A DNA stretch of 7,077 nucleotides. Origin: Cyanobacteriota bacterium. GTDB taxonomy: Bacteria; Cyanobacteriota; Cyanobacteriia; Leptolyngbyales; Leptolyngbyaceae. The notes beneath the pieces are model-generated. The model searched no databases, was not told where the DNA came from, and saw only the letters and a program-made list of their open reading frames with translations. Shown piece after piece: positions 5,562 to 7,077 of the stretch (positions are counted from its first letter, which is position 1; each line of letters opens with the position of its first letter). The DNA lies in contig JAIXVO010000218.1 of assembly GCA_027482985.1 (NCBI GenBank), positions 1 to 7,077 of the forward strand. The letters run 5' to 3'. The position numbers were made by a program, and so were the translations under genes.

Positions 5562-5876
5562 ATGCGATCGCTACTGGCTCAACCCCAATCTATCTGTCAA
5601 GACGCTCTTGTGATTCAACCCACAACTTCCTTGAATGAGCATACGGTCATGCAGTTTCACCACCAACTGCATGCGGCGATTACCTCTCACCATCCGGTTC
5701 TCATGGTGGATATGCAACATGTCGAACAAATGAATAGCGCGGGGCTGATGGCACTCGTGACGGCTCAGAAGTTAGCTCAAAAATTTAATAAGCAACTCAG
5801 TTTTTGTTCCCTCTCCCACCCTGTCCGGATGGTTTTGGAACTGACGCAACTCGATCGCGTGCTGCAAATCGTCTAA
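5562..5876 (+). CDS. Stand-alone STAS-domain protein (anti-sigma factor antagonist type)
   Basis: This is a 104-residue single-domain STAS protein. Such proteins bind serine-kinase anti-sigma factors, or act in phosphorylation-controlled partner switching. Seen: beta-strand Asp-Ala-Leu-Val-Ile-Gln-Pro (14-20), Leu-Asn-Glu-His-Thr-Val (24-29), a helix, then Pro-Val-Leu-Met-Val-Asp-Met (45-51) and the signature Gln-Met-Asn-Ser-Ala-Gly-Leu-Met-Ala-Leu (56-65). Ser59 sits where the phosphorylatable serine is in SpoIIAA. The preceding residue is Asn58, where many homologues have Asp. I chose ATG 5562; the frame is open back to TTG 5487 but that extension is unlike the family and crosses a hairpin. 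There is no good Shine-Dalgarno, and HIP1 (5564-5571) overlaps the start codon. No anti-sigma kinase or phosphatase is next to it. It ends in a terminator, so it is probably monocistronic. Confidence 0.88.
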   Translation: MRSLLAQPQSICQDALVIQPTTSLNEHTVMQFHHQLHAAITSHHPVLMVDMQHVEQMNSAGLMALVTAQKLAQKFNKQLSFCSLSHPVRMVLELTQLDRVLQIV

Positions 5877-5910
5877 GTCGGGATATCACCCGTCGACATT
5901 CACCATACCA

Positions 5911-5948
5911 AGACCGGATTGCGAATCGCGTCCGGTCTGAAAGTTTTT
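5911..5948 (+). terminator. Intrinsic terminator after the STAS gene
   Basis: AGACCGGA (5911-5918) pairs with TCCGGTCT (5931-5938); an inner GCG/CGC pairing (5921-5923 with 5927-5929) extends the hairpin. After a five-base gap a run of five T follows (5944-5948). It lies 34 bases past the TAA of the STAS gene and should end its transcript. Confidence 0.65.
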
Positions 5949-5965
5949 CAGCGGTTCAGTATACT
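5937..5965 (+). promoter_or_regulatory. Candidate promoter of the radical SAM gene, with a palindrome on the -10
   Basis: CTGAAA (5937-5942) and TATACT (5960-5965) are 17 bases apart, a good sigma70-type pair. TATACT differs from the consensus -10 at one base. The -10 lies in a perfect 12-base palindrome, TCAGTATACTGA (5956-5967), which may be a repressor operator. Transcription would start near 5972, leaving a leader of about 90 bases before the ATG at 6065. The -35 overlaps the end of the STAS terminator stem, so the two signals are tightly packed. Confidence 0.5.
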
Positions 5966-5973
5966 GAGCAATG

Positions 5974-6044
5974 TCACTGTGATGGCAGGCGGCGATCGCT
6001 AGCAGGTAGGACACAAGTTCCAGCGGATCGCCCGATCACAGTGA
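5974..6044 (+). promoter_or_regulatory. Nested inverted repeat in the radical SAM gene leader
   Basis: TCACTGTGAT (5974-5983) is the exact reverse complement of ATCACAGTGA (6035-6044). Between them GGCGATC (5991-5997) pairs with GATCGCC (6026-6032). An alternative inner helix is CGCT/AGCG (5997-6000 with 6022-6025). Each outer arm is also nearly palindromic itself: TCAC-T-GTGA (5974-5982) and GATCAC-A-GTGATC (6034-6046). So the arms may be either two copies of a DNA operator (TCAC-n-GTGA) or one long RNA hairpin ending 20 bases before the start codon. A HIP1 octamer (5992-5999) accounts for part of the inner arm. It does not match a cobalamin riboswitch. Confidence 0.5.
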
Positions 6045-6064
6045 TCACCGTTGCGCAGTAGGTC

Positions 6065-7077
6065 ATGACCGTGGCGATCGCCGTTGATTCTCTCTTAACG
6101 CCTGACATTTTGCGTCCCGCTCGGTACTTGGGGAACGAGCAAGGGGCGGCTCATAAATCCTGGGATGCCGCAACGATTCGGTGGTCCCTCACCTACCCGG
6201 AAGTGTATGAGGTCGGGGCATCCAATCTGGGTCACATTATTCTTTACAACATTCTCAACGCCCAACCCCGGCAACTGTGCGATCGGTCCTATTTGCCCGG
6301 AGCCGATCTGGTGGCCAAATTGCGACAAACGGGAACGCCGCTTTTTGCCGTGGAAACCCGTCGCCCCTTAACCGAGTTCGACATTCTCGGCTTCAGTCTC
6401 AGCTATGAACTCGGTGCCACCAACATTCTGGAAATGCTGGATCTGGCGGGCATCCCTCTGACCTGGAAAGAACGGCAGGATCGCGGTCAAGCCTACCCGC
6501 TGATCTTCGCCGGGGGACAGACGGCTACCTCCAACCCCGAACCCTATGCCGACTTCTTCGACTTTGTGGCCTTGGGCGATGGCGAAGAACTGCTGCCCGA
6601 AATTGGGCTGGTGCTGGAGGAAGGCAAAACGGCGGGATTGAGTCGGCTGGAATTATTGCTGGATCTGGCGCAAGTTCCCGGTGTGTATGTGCCGCAGTTT
6701 TATGACATGGCAGCGGATGGGTCGGTGTCGCCCAATCGTCCCGATGTACCCCCGCGAATTTTGCGGCGGGTGGCAACCCCCATTCCGGCTTACTCCATTG
6801 GCTTGGTGCCCTATGTGGAAACGGTGCACGATCGCCTGACAGTGGAAATTCGGCGGGGCTGTACGCGGGGCTGTCGCTTCTGCCAACCGGGAATGCTCAC
6901 CCGTCCGGCGCGGGATGTGGCTCCAGAGGTCGTCATGGATGCGATTACGGACGGGATGCGGGCGACGGGCTACAACGAATTTTCCTTATTGTCCCTCAGT
7001 TGCTCGGATTATTTGGCGCTGCCAGCGGTGGGCATGGAAATCAAGAATCGGCTGAAGGATGAAAACATTTCCCTCTC
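6065..7077 (+). CDS. B12-binding-like radical SAM protein, YgiQ-related family (N-terminal part)
   Basis: The frame opens at ATG 6065 and runs off the window after 337 residues; whole proteins of this family (TIGR03960 type, often with a C-terminal DUF2344 domain) are roughly 850-900 residues. Seen: an N-terminal cobalamin-binding-like Rossmann domain (about 36-240) with Tyr-Pro-Glu-Val-Tyr-Glu-Val-Gly-Ala-Ser-Asn-Leu-Gly (44-56), Phe-Ser-Leu-Ser-Tyr-Glu-Leu-Gly (110-117), and Gly-Gly-Gln-Thr-Ala-Thr-Ser-Asn-Pro-Glu-Pro (150-160), then Ala-Leu-Gly-Asp-Gly-Glu-Glu (169-175). The radical SAM cluster motif is Cys266-x3-Cys270-x2-Cys273, ligating a 4Fe-4S cluster that cleaves S-adenosylmethionine. 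No Asp-x-His-x-x-Gly motif is visible, so B12 binding in the classical base-off manner is doubtful. The substrate is unknown. GTG 6071 is an alternative start; no strong Shine-Dalgarno is present. In other genomes as I know them, this gene often precedes a ribonuclease E/G gene, which would lie beyond the window. Confidence 0.92.
   Translation, partial: MTVAIAVDSLLTPDILRPARYLGNEQGAAHKSWDAATIRWSLTYPEVYEVGASNLGHIILYNILNAQPRQLCDRSYLPGADLVAKLRQTGTPLFAVETRRPLTEFDILGFSLSYELGATNILEMLDLAGIPLTWKERQDRGQAYPLIFAGGQTATSNPEPYADFFDFVALGDGEELLPEIGLVLEEGKTAGLSRLELLLDLAQVPGVYVPQFYDMAADGSVSPNRPDVPPRILRRVATPIPAYSIGLVPYVETVHDRLTVEIRRGCTRGCRFCQPGMLTRPARDVAPEVVMDAITDGMRATGYNEFSLLSLSCSDYLALPAVGMEIKNRLKDENISL

Larger units (their letters stand above)
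287..6081. repeat. HIP1 octamers (GCGATCGC), 15 copies dispersed
   Basis: Copies start at 287, 637, 725, 1223, 1976, 2184, 2976, 3041, 3609, 4092, 4611, 5133, 5564, 5992 and 6074. They lie both inside and between genes. HIP1 is a palindrome highly over-represented in many cyanobacterial genomes, and is the main evidence for the host group. The range given is that of the dispersed set, not one continuous repeat. None is seen between 5141 and 5563 or after 6081. Confidence 0.95.

Noticed and set aside
5974..6046. CRP/cAMP receptor site
   Set aside because: TGTGA and TCACA half-sites are present, but not with the six-base spacing of the consensus.
5804..6061. 85-residue plus-strand open frame
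   Set aside because: It starts inside the STAS gene in another frame and crosses the terminator and promoter.
5974..6064. Cobalamin riboswitch before the 'B12-binding' radical SAM gene
   Set aside because: The leader is too short and no B12-box-like motif is seen; the structure is a simple nested inverted repeat.

Overview
The window is cyanobacterial. It carries 15 copies of the octamer GCGATCGC (HIP1), which is abundant in many cyanobacterial chromosomes. Its recognisable genes also fit: FtsW, and the CcdA and Ccs1 proteins of the System II cytochrome c maturation route used in thylakoids. I cannot name a genus from the sequence alone. No mobile element, CRISPR array, tRNA or rRNA is visible.

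Layout. Positions 1-338 hold no convincing gene. From 4231 down to 339 there is a minus-strand run, in transcription order: ftsW (septal peptidoglycan polymerase), ccdA (thiol-disulfide electron carrier across the membrane), ccs1 (haem/apocytochrome ligation partner) and a 92-residue protein with a helix-turn-helix-like segment. The spacings (48, 103 and 94 bases) allow one operon, but candidate regulatory sequences lie before ftsW, ccs1 and the small gene. Two more minus-strand genes lie at 4411-4797 (conserved cyanobacterial protein of unknown function) and 4925-5209 (unrecognised). They are separated by a good intrinsic terminator, which makes expression of the downstream gene a puzzle.

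From 5562 the coding strand switches to plus. A stand-alone STAS-domain protein (anti-anti-sigma type, 104 residues) ends in a clear terminator. It is followed by the first 337 residues of a large radical SAM protein of the YgiQ-like, 'B12-binding' family, which runs off the window end.

The protein genes are ordinary cyanobacterial core genes. The unexplained signal is in the intergenic DNA. The 352-base divergent region 5210-5561 is packed with inverted repeats, including a possible pseudoknot. The leader of the radical SAM gene (5956-6044) has a 12-bp palindrome on its candidate -10 box and then a nested long inverted repeat. These are the best candidates for undescribed regulatory RNA or operator systems. 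All structures were found by eye and no folding energies were computed.
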